From: Hemileia vastatrix
Taxonomy: Eukaryota; Basidiomycota; Pucciniomycetes; Pucciniales; Zaghouaniaceae
Assembly (NCBI GenBank): GCA_030280995.1
Contig: JASXTE010000014.1
Coordinates: 24,906,150-24,970,149, forward strand
Direction of reading: 5' to 3'
Length of the DNA: 64,000 nt
A program made the position numbers and the translations under genes. The notes beneath the pieces are model-generated. The model was not told where the DNA came from. It ran no database searches and worked only from the letters and a program-made list of their open reading frames with translations. Shown one piece after another: positions 21,901 to 34,600 of this stretch (its first letter is position 1; each line of letters begins with the position of its first letter).

Positions 21901-24900
21901 TATTGCCAAAATGTCCTCCTGATGATTTTTCAAAACTCATCTGGACACTTTCTTTGGTTTAACAAAAAAGAAAATAAAGTCCAAGTTTAGCCCTGGTGGT
22001 GCACATTTGATCTAACACCTCTACTTGTTATTGATAGTCAGAATTTTCCTTAGATTTTTTTTCTTATTTTATACCTTTTATTTTACTTTTTTATTGCTCA
22101 TATTGCTTTGGATATCAATTTTTAATTTTTAAAATAAATAATTTTCATACTCATATACCTTTATTTAATAATATATGATTAAAGGTGGAACACCACATGG
22201 TATGCATTTTTCACACAAGTTATTACTATAGTAATAATGTTAATAATATAATGATGTCAAAAAATTAATCAAATGGTAAATTTAAATGACACAGAAAGAT
22301 CAAATACCAGTGGAAATTTTTATAAGAAATCCATTTTGAGTTTAAGAAGATTTTCTGTATGCCTACTCTCAACTGTTAAAGTGTCCAGCACCAGTTTGGC
22401 CAAACTTGTGCTGGACACTTTTGGTTTCATGAAGTCATATGAGATACATTCTCTCTATGGCAATGAAAATGATATTTCACTCAATTATTGAAGTAAATAA
22501 TTTTTAATATTGTAAAATTGTCCCCTGGAAGTCTGTCCAAACCTCAGCTCAAAATTTGTTAGCTATACATAAAAGTAAGTTTAGACAAAGTCTTGACCTA
22601 GGGGTCCCCAACTTTCCTAACACCACTTCTGGCTCATGATAATAAAATTTTACTTGTATTTTTTATTTTGTATTTGATACCATTTATTTTCATTTTACTT
22701 TTCTATTACTCTTTTTAATTTTAAATATCAATTTATTTTTTTAAAAACTAAACATATTCATATTTTTTTAACTTTATATAATAATATTATTAAAGGTGTA
22801 ACATAACCAACATTTCATTTGGCATGCAGGTTTTTGCTATACTAGAAACATTAATAATATATATGGTGACAAAAAATTAATTATAAGATAAATATGAATG
22901 ATAAAAAAAAGTTAAAAAACCAATAGAAAAATGAAAAACAAAAAACTGATGTACTGAGAAACACTTCCACCCTAGCCACTCTCAATCATAAAAGTGTCCA
23001 GCACAAGTTCGGCCGAACTTGTGCTGGACACTTTTGTTCAGGTGCAGTCAGATGTGATCAATTCTCTCTGTGGAAATTAAATTAAAAAAATGCTAAATAA
23101 TTACATTATAAGTAGTTTGGTATTGCTGAATTATCCACCTTGAGTTTTTCTAAACCTCACGTGAAAAATTGTTTATCTTTAAAAAAAATTAAATTTTATC
23201 AAATTTAGCCCTGATGGCACCCAATCGTTTCAACACCTCTACTGGCTCTTGAAGGCAGGAATTTTCCTTATATTTTTCTTTTTCATATTTGATCTCTTTT
23301 ACTTTACTTTTTTATCACTCATGTTACATTTGGATATTAATTTATAATTTTGGAAAAGAAATCATTTTCATATTTTTTTAACATTTTTTAATAATATTAT
23401 AAAAGGTGTAATATAACATGGCATGTATTTGTAACACAAGTTTTTTTTATACTAATAAAATTAATAATATTCTAATGAAAAAAAATTAATCAGATAATAA
23501 AATATGAATAACACAGAAAGATCAAATACCAGTTGACATGTTTTAAAAAAATAACAGTTGCACTAAAGAAGACCTGCACCCTAGCTACTCTCCATCTTAA
23601 AAGTGTCCAGCACAAGTTTGGCCGAACTTGTGCTGGACACTTTTGGTTAGGTGCAGTCAGATGGGATCAATTCTCTCTATGGCAATAAAAAAAATTATTT
23701 GATAAGAAAATTCACTAGATGTAGTTTGATATAGCTGAATTATCCACCTAGAGTTCATCCAAACCACAGGTACACAATTTTTTATCTTTAAAAAACAGTC
23801 AATTTAGTACAATTTATCCCTGATGGCTCTTATTTGCTTCAAGATCTCTACTGGCCTTTGATATTATGAATAATACTTGGATTTCTTTTTTCATATTTGA
23901 TCCCTTTAACTTAATTTTTTTTTCCTCATATTGCTTTTGGATATCAATTAATAATTTTGAAAATAAATTATTTTAATATTTTTATGCATTTATTTAATAA
24001 TATTATGAAAGGTGTAACATCACTCAGTATGCATTTGGCACACGATTTTTTGCTATACTTATATAATTAATAATATAATTAAGACAAAAAATTAATCAAA
24101 CAATATGTATGAGTGAGGCACAAAGATAAAATACCAGTAGACATGTTTGTAAGAAATACCAGATGAACTGAAGAAAAATTCTACCCCAGCCGCTCTCCAT
24201 CATAGAAGTTTCCAGCACAAGTTTGGCCTAACTTGTGCTGGACACTTTTGGTCATGTGCAGTCAGATGGGATCAATTCTCTGTATGGTAACAAAAAAATT
24301 TTTTTATCAAATTTCACTAGAAGTAGTTTGGTTTAGCTGAATCATCTACCTGCTGTTCTGCCCAATATCAGGTGTATAATTTTTTATCTTTAAAGAAAAC
24401 GTCACTTATTACAATTAAACCCTGATGGCTCCCATTTGCTTTAACACCTCTACTGGCCCTTGATAGCAGGAATTTTACTAGTATTTTTTTCATATTTGAA
24501 CTCTTTGACTTTTATTTTACTCTTTTATTCCTCTTTTTACTTTTAAATTTTTATTTAATTTTTGTAAAACTAATCCTTTCCATATTTATTTACGTCTATT
24601 TTAAAAAATTATTGAAGGTATAACCTCACATGGTATGCATTTGGCACACAAGGTTTTGCTATACTAATAACATTAATAATATAATGGTGATAAAATATTA
24701 ATCTGATGATAAATATGAAAGATACAGACTTATCAAATAACAGTAGACATGTTTATGAGAAATACAAGATGAAGGAACTAAAGAAAATTTCCACCCAAGC
24801 TACTCTCCATCATAAAAGTGTCCAGCAAAAGTTCGGCCTGGACACTTTTAGTCACATGCAGTCAGATGGGATCAATTCTCTCTATGGCAACAAAAGAAAA

Positions 24901-26535
24901 TTTTTTTATTAAACTTCCCTACAAGTAGTTTTGTTTAGCTGAATCATCCACCTGTCGTTCTTCCCAACCACAGGTGTATAATTTTTTATCTTTATAAAAA
25001 AAGGTCACTTATTAAAATTTAGCCCTGATGGCTCCCATTTGTTTCAACACTTCTACTGGCTCTTGAGAGCAAGAATTTTACTAGTATTTTGTTTTTCATA
25101 ATTGATCTCTTTGAGATTAATTTTAATTTTTTATTTCTCTTTTTTTAATATCTATTTAAATTATTGTGAAGCTAATCATTTTCATATTTTTTTACTTTTA
25201 TTTCATAATATTATAAAAGGTGTAACATCACCTAATATGAATTTGGCACATAAGTTTTTTCTATACTTATAATATTAATAATATAATGGTGAAAATAAAT
25301 TAATCAAATGATATATATGAGTGAGACACAAAGATCAAGTACCAATGGACATGTTTTTAAGAAATACCAGATTAACTGAAGAAAAATTCTACCCTAGCTA
25401 CTCTCCATCATAAATCTGTCCAGCACAAGTTTGGCCAAACTTGTGCTGGACACTTTTGGTCACATGCAGTCTGGTGTGATTGATTCTCTCTCAATCATTG
25501 CACTAGAAGTTGTTTTATATGGCTAAATGGTTCTGCTGAAGATTTTTTAAACCTCAGATTGGCACTTTTATGTTTTTCAAAAAAGCAATTATTGTCCAAG
25601 TTTAGTGCCACTGGTGAGCGTTCACCCCAACATGTCTACTTGCTCTTGATGGAAGTAATTTTATTTTAATTTTTTTTTTCATATTTGCTTCCTTTAATTT
25701 TACCTTTTTATCCCTCATATTGCTTTTGTGTATCAATTTATTTTTCGTAAAACAAATTATTTTCATATTTTTTTACCTTTATTTAATAATATTATAAAAG
25801 GTGTAACATCACCCGGTATGTGTTTGGCACACAGGTTTTTGCTATACTTATAATATTAATAACATAATGGTGACAAAAAATCAATCAAATGATAAATATG
25901 AGTGAGGCACAAAGATCAAATACCAGTGGACATGTTTATAAGAAATACAAGATGAACTGAAGAAAAATTCCACCCTAGCTACTCTCCATCATAAAGTGTC
26001 CAGCACAAGTTCGGCCGAACTTATGCTGGACACTTTTTGTCACATGCAGTCTGATGTGATCAATTCTCTCTATTGCAATGAAAATGAATTTCTCTTCAAT
26101 AATTGCACTAGAAGTTGTTTGATATGGCAAAATTGTCATCCTGAAGTTTTGGTAAATCTCAAGTGGATTTTTTTTTATTTTTACAAAAAAGAAATTATAG
26201 TCCAAGTTTAGTGTCACTGGTGGGTGCTCACCCCATCATGTCTACTTTCTCTTGATTTCAGGAATTTTACTTTAATTTTTTATTTCATATTTGATCCCTT
26301 TAATTTTACCTTTTTATCCCTCATATTGCTTTTGGATATCAATTTATTTTTTGTAAAACAAATCATTTTCATATTTTTTTACCTTTATTTAATATTATTA
26401 TAAAAGGTGTAACATCACCCGGTATGCGTTGGGCACACAAGTTTTTGCTATACTTATAATATTAATAACAAAATGGTGACAAAAAATCAATCAAATGATA
26501 AATATGAGTGAGGCACAAAGGTCAAATACCAATTA
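18931..26535. repeat. Tandem array of about 606-base units, each with a long palindrome
   Basis: The palindrome starts at about 19350, 19954, 20559, 21170, 21774, 22381, 22994, 23603, 24208, 24818, 25416 and 25996, giving twelve units spaced 580-613 bases. Each unit runs: CTAGCTACTCTCCATCATAA; the palindrome GTGTCCAGCACAAGTT...AACTTGTGCTGGACAC; GCAGTCAGATGGGATCAATT; a second weaker palindrome about 140 bases on; then an AT-rich spacer with AAAGGTGTAACATCACC and CATTTGGCACAC. Short ORFs recur at the same place in several units only because the repeats recur. No gene is supported. Confidence 0.93.
22990..23035. repeat. Perfect 46-base palindrome in one array unit
   Basis: Arms 22990-23012 and 23013-23035 are exact reverse complements with no loop, centred on GGCC and reading outward through TTCGGCCGAA to AAAAGTGTCC/GGACACTTTT. 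The unit at 23603 and that at 25996 have nearly the same palindrome with one or two changes. It can form a cruciform in DNA or a hairpin in RNA. Confidence 0.97.
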
Positions 26536-27280
26536 ATCAATAGTTCTTTTTAATATTATAAATTTTTTGATTAAATAAAATGGTAATAATGAATTATATT
26601 TTTCATCCACAATTCCACTCTAATGATTCCCACTGCACAAAAAGAGTTCACTCAGTCCTTTCTTTACTGCTTGTGCATATATTTTATTGCCCACAGTACT
26701 ACAATTATTTGTAGTGATTATCCCACATCTGATTCAGGATTATTTTTGAACAATATAAGATTTTTTTACAAAAGACCTTATCATATCCAATATCCCACCA
26801 AAAATACAACCTGTTTTTGTATTAAAGCCCATTAATTATTAAGAAATTGTTAAAATAATTAGATTAGACCCTGGCACAACTAGATCTATACCAACCGACC
26901 TAAAGTCTTTTCAATATTGAAAACAATTAAATAAAATTATGATATCATACTAAATTATGGGCACCAACCATAATTCAGCACTTCTCATTTGCTCTGCTAC
27001 AAAATGAGTGCATGTAGCATTTTTCTAACGTTGAACTGTTCTTCTTTCTTCCCTCACACCTTTAGCCCAGAATGAAAATTCAGTATGAGTTTTGGTCAAG
27101 TTGGTTTGCCAGTGTTATCTGTATGCAATATGAATTCATATTGCATATTTCTATTTATGCATAAAATATACTCGTTAAGCATCATTTTTTTGCATTTTTC
27201 AATCATTATGCATATTTATGGATATGCATATGCATGTTCATTATACAGATTTATATCATTAATATTTTTTATTAATATAC
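26536..27280. other. Non-array sequence inside the 10.5-kb element
   Basis: The 606-base units stop near 26535. This stretch is AT-rich and contains short open frames (26623-26835 and the start of 27085-27468) that I do not believe: the second one is largely made by an ATGCAT-rich repeat. Nothing else was recognised. Confidence 0.5.
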
Positions 27281-27480
27281 ATATATGCACCTTTATTTGC
27301 ATATTCAATATGCATATTTTTGATGCATATTCAATATGCATATTTTTAATGCATATTCAATATAAATATTTTTTGCATATTCAATATGCATATTTTTTAT
27401 GCATAATCACTATGCATATTTTTTGCATATTATTATGCATATTTTTTATGCATATTTATTCTTCATAGTCATTATGCATA
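27281..27480. repeat. ATGCAT-rich tandem repeat of 24-26 bases
   Basis: About seven imperfect copies of a unit like GCATATTCAATATGCATATT with a T-rich tail. Each unit is itself nearly palindromic around ATGCAT. It lies in the right part of the 10.5-kb element. Confidence 0.85.
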
Positions 27481-27864
27481 CACTTTAGATAGGCATTTCA
27501 CATCAATTTTTAACATGCAATAAGTATCCACCATGCAAATTCAAATGCATATGCATCTATATCATACACGCAACATATATTCAAGTTTAATATTTGAATA
27601 TTAAGGTATGCTAAGTGATGTTGTTCAACCTTTTGCCAAACCTGAGATTAACTGATGTTCAATGTGGTTCCTAAGATCTGCTCAAGGAGGGATTGTTCTG
27701 GATTCAATCTGTGACAGTTTATTTTTTCAATGTTTTTTCATCAGATTTAAAAACATATTTCTGACAGTCTCAGGATGGTTTCCCAGCAGTTTCCTGACAA
27801 ATTTCTGATAGTTTCAAATAGAGGGAACCGCTAGCAGTTCACCCCCAGATTTCCTGTGGTGTAT

Positions 27865-28600
27865 GTTCATTTTTCAATTACCAAAAAATTATTTGTGGTC
27901 CAATATGATAGTAATACATATTCCATTGAGTAATTTTTGTTCAACCTGAATAAATAGAAAAAGTGTCACTTCATCACATTTATGTATGAAAATTTATACA
28001 AGGTTTCAGCTTTTTTGTAATGCTTTAAGGTGTACACTTTTGTAGCATCTATTATTTGAGTATTTTTGATTATTTTTTTATGGAAAATTCTACCTATTAC
28101 AGAACAATTTACAAAGTGAAGTAAATATGTTTGTGATTGTTTTTTACAAAATATTAACCTTATTTTTGGGTTTAAATTTGATTTTTGGGGTGTTTTTTTT
28201 AAATAATTATGTTAAAAATATAGTTTAATTTTCTTATAGTCCATAACTGAGAATTTTTACTGAAATCAAATAATTATAGGGTGGTTAGATATAACTCAGT
28301 AGGCATTTGATGGAAAAATAATTAAGATTATTGTATGTACAATAGAATTATTTCTATTATAGAGAATATTCTGATTAACATGCATGCATTGTTGTACAAA
28401 TGCAGAGAGTATAAAGAATACGAATAAAGTAGACTGCATAGCTTTAAATTAATATATAATTTATCTGATTAAAAAGTAAACATTTTAATTAAAATAATTT
28501 CAACACATATATATTATTTTGAAAAAAATGTAGCTTTTGTTAGCTATTGCCTTGCAAGAAAGGAATACCTTTAATTGGTAACTTCCAACAGGTAACTTAT
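27865..28600. other. AT-rich interval before the transposase remnant
   Basis: No gene, repeat unit or RNA recognised between the right end of the 10.5-kb element and the start of the Tnp2-like pseudogene. Confidence 0.5.
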
Positions 28601-28622
28601 TCCTACAATTATCACAATTACA

Positions 28623-31050
28623 ATGCCTCCATTTTTTCATGTATGTAAATGTCAAGAGCTTGGATGTGTCAATAGAAAGTATCAAACTTCTTCTGGGCCC
28701 TTTGAAATTGGTATTACTTTCAAAAGCTTTAATTCTTACGCAAAAAATCAAGAGGAAAGAAATAGGAAGGCCCAGATGGTTATTTCTTCCAACAATCCAA
28801 ATAACATTGAAAGTTCCAGCTCTACAGAAACAGTAAGCTGTATATCTATAGTTCAAAGTGAGAATAAAAGTATTTATGATGTTTTGATGATTTATAAAAT
28901 AATGGAAGTTGCTATTGGGTGCAGAAGCATCTTCAAAAGTCTCTAGAAACTCAAATCTTGGGGAACAGTATAGCCAAATAATTATGTGGCAGGCAGCAAA
29001 TCTTTCTCTGATTCATCATTTGAGCAAAGAAGGTTTTACTCAATTTTTGGATGGATAAATTAAGAAGCTAAAACTTCTAGGTGATGGCGGAAAACTGGAT
29101 TCTGATAACATTGTCTTCCTGATCCCACACTCAATAGATATGGTTTTTAGTTGACTAAAGCTCAATCAAGAATTTTTCACTAAATCATGCTGTCCCAAAT
29201 GCTTTGCTCTTTATGAGTATAACTTTGAATCTCAAACATCTATACTATGTTGAAATCAACCATTTTTTTCATCACAAAAATGCTATTTAAAAATATTTGG
29301 AGCAGGAAAAATTGTAGTTAAATGTGATGAAAGGCTGTATTTGATGGAGGAAAATCAAGAACATGTAAAATACTATTCTTTAAAAAAATTTCATCTTGAT
29401 TGTTTTATCGACTGGCTTGAGGAAAAGATCAAACTGTTCAAATCTGAGCTTCTGATTGAGAAGAAAACCCTTGTGGAAGACAATGTAGAGTGTGATTTGA
29501 TTAAGGATGTTTGTGATGGTTCAATTTGGAAAAACTTTCCCATTACCACTCCAGCTCTGGGTGGCAATGATGATGGATACACAATAAATTCAGGCAAATT
29601 AATTTTTACTTTATATGTTGTCTGGTTTAGGCCTGGTGTTAATAAGATTGGAGGTCTTTAGAAGTCTGTAGGCAATATTATGATGGTGTGTATGAACCTA
29701 CCTCAAGAAGATAGATACAAAATGGAAAATATTTTTTTTGTATGCTATTATACCTGGATTAATAGAACCCACAAGTGAATAGCTTAATTGGCTTCTAAAA
29801 CCGCTGGTTAATTATATAATAACTCAATGCAATGGTATATTGATTGAAAAGATGCATCTTTATCCATGAGGCCAGAAAATAAGAGTTGCTTTGTTCTCTT
29901 TGCAGCTCCAAATTTATTCCTACATATAGTGATTTGGCCTCATTACAGTATCACAGCAGTGACAGTAGGAATTCATTGTATAACTTAAGGCAAAGGAGCA
30001 TTAGCATATAACAGAGTGAAGGATATCACTCATCAAATGAGACAGCTAGAGATGAAGAAAATAAAAGGAAAGGTAAGGAGAAAGAAAATGAAAGTAGAAG
30101 TAATACACAAATCACGGCATCAGAGCTACAGGTTGTATGGAAGATAATTGATCAAGTAAGATGACCTTCCTGGCTAACACAAGTTCCAAAATCAGTAGGA
30201 TCTAAAAAGGCAGGATCCCTCAAGGCAGCAGAATGGCACATGCTGTATACTCTCTACCTTCATTTGTCACTTATACCCCTTTGGTTTGAAAAATTTAAAG
30301 AAACTGAATCTTCAGCTTCCTCAGATGAAAAACCATGAGAATATTATCTTCTCAAGTCACTTGTAACATTATGCTCGATCACCAATTTTTTGACATTAAA
30401 AAATATACAGACTAATGAGCTTAAAGATCTAGATCAATGTCTGTTAGAGTATTGTGAGCTCCTGGAAGAGGGTTGGAAGAATATTAATGCAAAGCCAAAT
30501 CTGCATATCACTCAACATTATCCTGAAATGATAAAGTGTCTTGGTCCACCATCAGGTACAGCTACTTGGTCTGGAGAACAGGTGAGTCATATATTATCTG
30601 AAATTAAAAACAATCACCATCCATGTATGTAATGTTTGTAAGCAATTATTTAAAAACTCAACTGTTCTAATTTATTAATATTTACCACAGGAGAGATACC
30701 ACTAACAATTCTCAAACATTGGTATTGGAAGTCTAGGGTATTAGATCTTGGTGAGGCTGAATATAATGATAAATGTGAAACTAACAAAATCCATATTGAT
30801 CTCAATAAAAAAATCAAACGGATCTATCTAAGTATGGCATTATTTACTAAATGGGTCAGGGCACAAATGGGAAAAGGAACTTCAAGACAGGCTTTGACAC
30901 CATCAGAGAAAAGTGGGGATTGGGTAAATGAAAATTTAGCAAGCATATTGATACATGAAAAGAGGATAACTAGTTGCCATTGACACATTGCTAATTTGAA
31001 AATTGAATTCTAATACAGAAAAGATAGCCATTTTAGGCAAATTGTTAATC
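28623..31050 (+). pseudogene. Decayed Tnp2/CACTA-like (Plavaka-type) transposase
   Basis: The N-terminal piece at 28623-28946 starts with the Cys-rich pattern typical of fungal Tnp2-like transposases (HVCKCQELGC...). Later pieces read, in changing frames: CCPKCFALYEY near 29190, YYSLKKFHLDCFIDWLEEKI near 29370, a DVCDGSIWKNF block and VVWFRPGVNKIGG near 29620, MNLPQEDRYKMENIFF near 29695, IPGLIEPTSE near 29755 and PNLHITQHYPEMIKCLGPPS near 30510. This is the order expected of a DDE-type transposase of the CACTA/EnSpm group. Stops and frameshifts separate the pieces, so it is inactive. It could once have mobilised the nearby CACCAC-ended elements; that link is inference from ends, target-site size and proximity. 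Confidence 0.85.
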
Positions 31051-31698
31051 TTTTCAGGTCAAAAGAAGAGAATGATCATATCTATTTAATAGCGGGTCCT
31101 TTCAAGGAGCTCCTTCCAGAATAAACATCAAAAGATCCCTATGAGCTTTTCCCACAAGTGCATTGTTTATTAGTAAAAGTAGCCATAGCAACTCAATGTG
31201 TAATTAAGAAAGATGAAAAATAATTGGACATGCAGCTACTGTCAAGCACAAAAAAGGAATGTTTGTAATCAAAGAAGAGTTTGTCACTGCCATTGGACTT
31301 CAGACAGTAGTGAGTAAAAAAATTAATCAAATTTATTTTATTTTTAACAACATCTTTGTGTTAATTTGGGATTTGCGAAATTTGTAGGATTGGTGATCTT
31401 TGTAGCTGGTAAAAGAAATATTTAAATTTTTGATTAAAAAATACAATGCATCCAAGTTACCTCATCTTAAATCAGTGAACACTGATATTGGTTGCTTTTA
31501 TTGCAAAGGAAATCATGCTTTCAATGAGTAATTTTTATCTTAAATGTAAGAATGAAAGAAAGAAAATCATGATAATGAGAAATACAATAGAATTGTTACT
31601 TATTGAATGATCTTTTTGATTATTCATCTACTATAATTATTTTGACCTTCCCACTTTAGCTGATAGCTATATATTATTCAATTTATTTTTCACCAAGA
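31051..31698. other. Interval after the transposase remnant
   Basis: AT-rich. It may include more decayed transposase 3' sequence, but I could not support any coding frame. It ends where the right inverted-repeat arm begins. Confidence 0.45.
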
Positions 31699-34600
31699 CA
31701 CCACAGAAAAAATAGGGGGGTATTGCTAGCAATACCACTTTCGAGAACTCCGTTGAGCCACAAATCTATGCCTGAATTATGCACACATCATCACCATGTT
31801 GGAAATTTTTTGGCCTTACATTTAGTCAGAGATTTGTCACAAATTGAGCTCAAGATGAACCTACATTGATAACCGTTTGATCTTTCAAAATCCTAATTTG
31901 ATCATGAGTTGAACTCCCTTTGATCTCACTTTTATCTAACATAAGCTTTTGAATCTCAAATATGTCAACTATTCACTTTTCAAAAAGATTCGTAATGAAT
32001 TTCACATGGAATATTAGAACCGAAACCAGTTATTTTGAGTAAATAGCTCATCAAAATGATCAATCTACAATAAAATACCATCAAAATTCAATCTGATTAC
32101 TGAAACCTTTTGGTAAAATTACTAATAGATATTTAAATTGAAAAATAATATTCCATTTCTCAATTTCAAATTCAAAATATAAATCCTCATTTCAAATGTG
32201 AGTTTTGTAGATTCCTTGCCTTCCTATATTATGAGTAATGATTGAAGTATTGTACACCTTTGTAAATTTGGTGTTGTGCTGCTAAAAATTATCTCTGTTT
32301 CAATTTAACTTTATTGAAGCTTGATTCCAGAATGATACATATTTTATAACTATTTTGAGAAAAAAGTCACTAGTAATGAATTTAGCCTTTTATCTGTCCT
32401 TTATTAAACCTCACTTAATCCTACTTAAATCCAAATTGACCCACGAAAACCTTATTCAAGATATATTTTAGCCCAGGATGATTCAAGATTGGAGTAAAAT
32501 ATTATTTTACATATTGAATATGCCTATTTATCAAATTTCTTTTGGCTTACTTAAAATTCACAGTAACATTAACTTTCACTGAAAATATAAAACACAAATC
32601 TTGAATATATTGTATGTAAAATCAAAATAAATCTAGTATAATATGCTTACAAAAAAATTTTTTTTCTGGATTTATTGAAACAAATAATTGTTCATTTGTG
32701 AAAATAGAAAAAATAATATCCATCCTGAATTTAGAATTCATTTTTAAAAATTTAATGCCCCCTCACTTTCAAGTTTATCATGTATTTCAAAAATTATATT
32801 TTTAATAATTTTGTGAATAGTACACCTGAGATACAAACCTTGGGGATATCAAAAACTACAACATCAGCAAATTGAAATGTTTTTTATTGATATGAATGGA
32901 AATAATTATTGAAAAACACCATTAGAGAAAGTTTGATTTTGAATAATAGGCATACTTTCTCATGTAAATTTCAATAAAAATAATCATTATTCTTACATAG
33001 GTTGCAGTGGATAAATTTGAGCTCAAAAAGAATTAAAATTGACAAAATAAGACTTCTATAATTCATATTCAAAAATGAAATCACCCTTCATTATCTACCT
33101 GTAAACTAGTTTAAATTAAATAATTTCAAAGTCAGTATATACTGATGTTATTTTTTCTTCTAAAAAAATTATTATATAGATTAATGGTCATAAACAGTTG
33201 ACATAGATTTTAATTTTATATAAGCAATCTTTAATGCATAAAATAATAAAACTATCTTTTATGAAAAAAGTGATGTAGGAAAAAAATATTATTATATTTT
33301 TGATGATATAATTGAAGATAGAGCATATCAGAAGTTTAAACATATTTTCAATTTTGATATCATCATTTTATTTAATTTTACTTTTTGTAGAAAACAGATT
33401 TTAAATCTCAATATAATTTTAAATCTTATTAGTTTTTAGATTTCAACATTTGAAACTATGAAATAAATATTTATGAAGGAATTTTACAATATTTTCCCTT
33501 CTAAAAACTCATAAATCCAACTTCAAATCTTCTAACCTTCACAAGTAACCACAATGCATTCTGAAAATACTCTATATTTAAATAATTAAAGGTAAATAAA
33601 ATTATGTTTTTATTTTTTATTTCAATTTTTGATAAATAATATATATATATATATATTTAATTTCTTAAGAAGTCTAAGAGGGGACTTAATAGTGGTTTTG
33701 TAATTAGATATATAGATTCAACTTTCAAAAAATTGGTTTGGAATAAATTACAAAGACAAAAAGGATATATATTGATGAAAGAATACTGAATTAGGTTCTC
33801 TTAAAGTTTTATTAACCACTTTTATGCAATATTAATCCATGTTTTTTATTCTTTATGATATTATCATAGAATTTTTTCCTTTTTTAATATAATGATTTTC
33901 TATTGTGTGGTATGTAGTTTATGATAAATTTAAAAGATTTATTGAAGATATATATACCAGACACAGTATAATTTGTAGATTTATAGCTATAACTTACTTT
34001 TCTGATGTCTTACATCATTGATAGGTAGATCATGAATTACACAAGTAAATTATTATAGTCCCTGGAAATAAGTCCTTGTGAATTTCAAATTTTTTGTTAT
34101 TCTTAAAATCATTACTCAAATAAACTGAAAATTTTTTCAATCATTTATTGAAAGAAGGAGTTTCAAAATCTTATTTTGTAGTTATAAAAGTTTGAGTTAT
34201 TTTTCATTTATCAAACATAATGAACATATGTAGATTTTAACTTCAAAACTAGTGTTCATAGCAAAGTAATACTGGAACAATCAGATAAAAAGGGTGGAAT
34301 AAAGTCATAGCAAAACAGGAAATGAAACAAAATTTTTGATTTTTGCCTCACAAAATTCAACATATTTTTGACATATTTTTCCACCTTTAGATAATGTTTA
34401 GTGGATTTTAGCATTATTATAACAAACAACTTAACAATGTTTTTGATTTTTCTAACAAAAATAAATATTGTTAGATAATTTTTTTTTAAAAATATGACTT
34501 ATTTTTATGCTTTATCTGCAATAGTTAGTAGTTTTTTTTAGCAGAAATCACTTTTTTTGATATTTGATTTTTGAATTTTTTAAGAGAGTTCATTTCATTA

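Larger units (their letters stand above)
17356..27861. mobile_element. 10.5-kb element with CACCAC ends and TAT target duplication
   Basis: The left end CACCACGGGAAATCTAGGGG (17356 on) and the right end, read inverted from 27861 (CACCACAGGAAATCTGGGGG), match closely and both continue into a GAA(T/C)TGCTAGC palindrome. The flanks carry TAT at 17353-17355 and 27862-27864. CAC-type ends with a 3-base duplication fit the CACTA/EnSpm superfamily, whose Tnp2-like transposase is present nearby as a remnant. I see no transposase inside; the interior is almost entirely tandem repeats. It is inserted between the SNF2-like and Tnp2-like pseudogenes. Likely non-autonomous. Confidence 0.75.

Noticed and set aside
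19954..26211. Recurring 60-80 codon ORFs in the satellite array (for example 19954, 21774, 25996)
   Set aside because: They recur because the unit recurs, on both strands, and are broken in other units; made mainly of the palindrome.
18931..26535. CRISPR-like regular repeats
   Set aside because: Units are about 606 bases, spacers are homologous to each other, and the context is eukaryotic.
27085..27468. 127-codon ORF rich in His, Ile and Phe
   Set aside because: It is the translation of an ATGCAT-rich tandem repeat.
17356..27861. Helitron, because of the hairpin near the end
   Set aside because: Both ends are inverted copies and there is a target duplication; Helitrons have neither.
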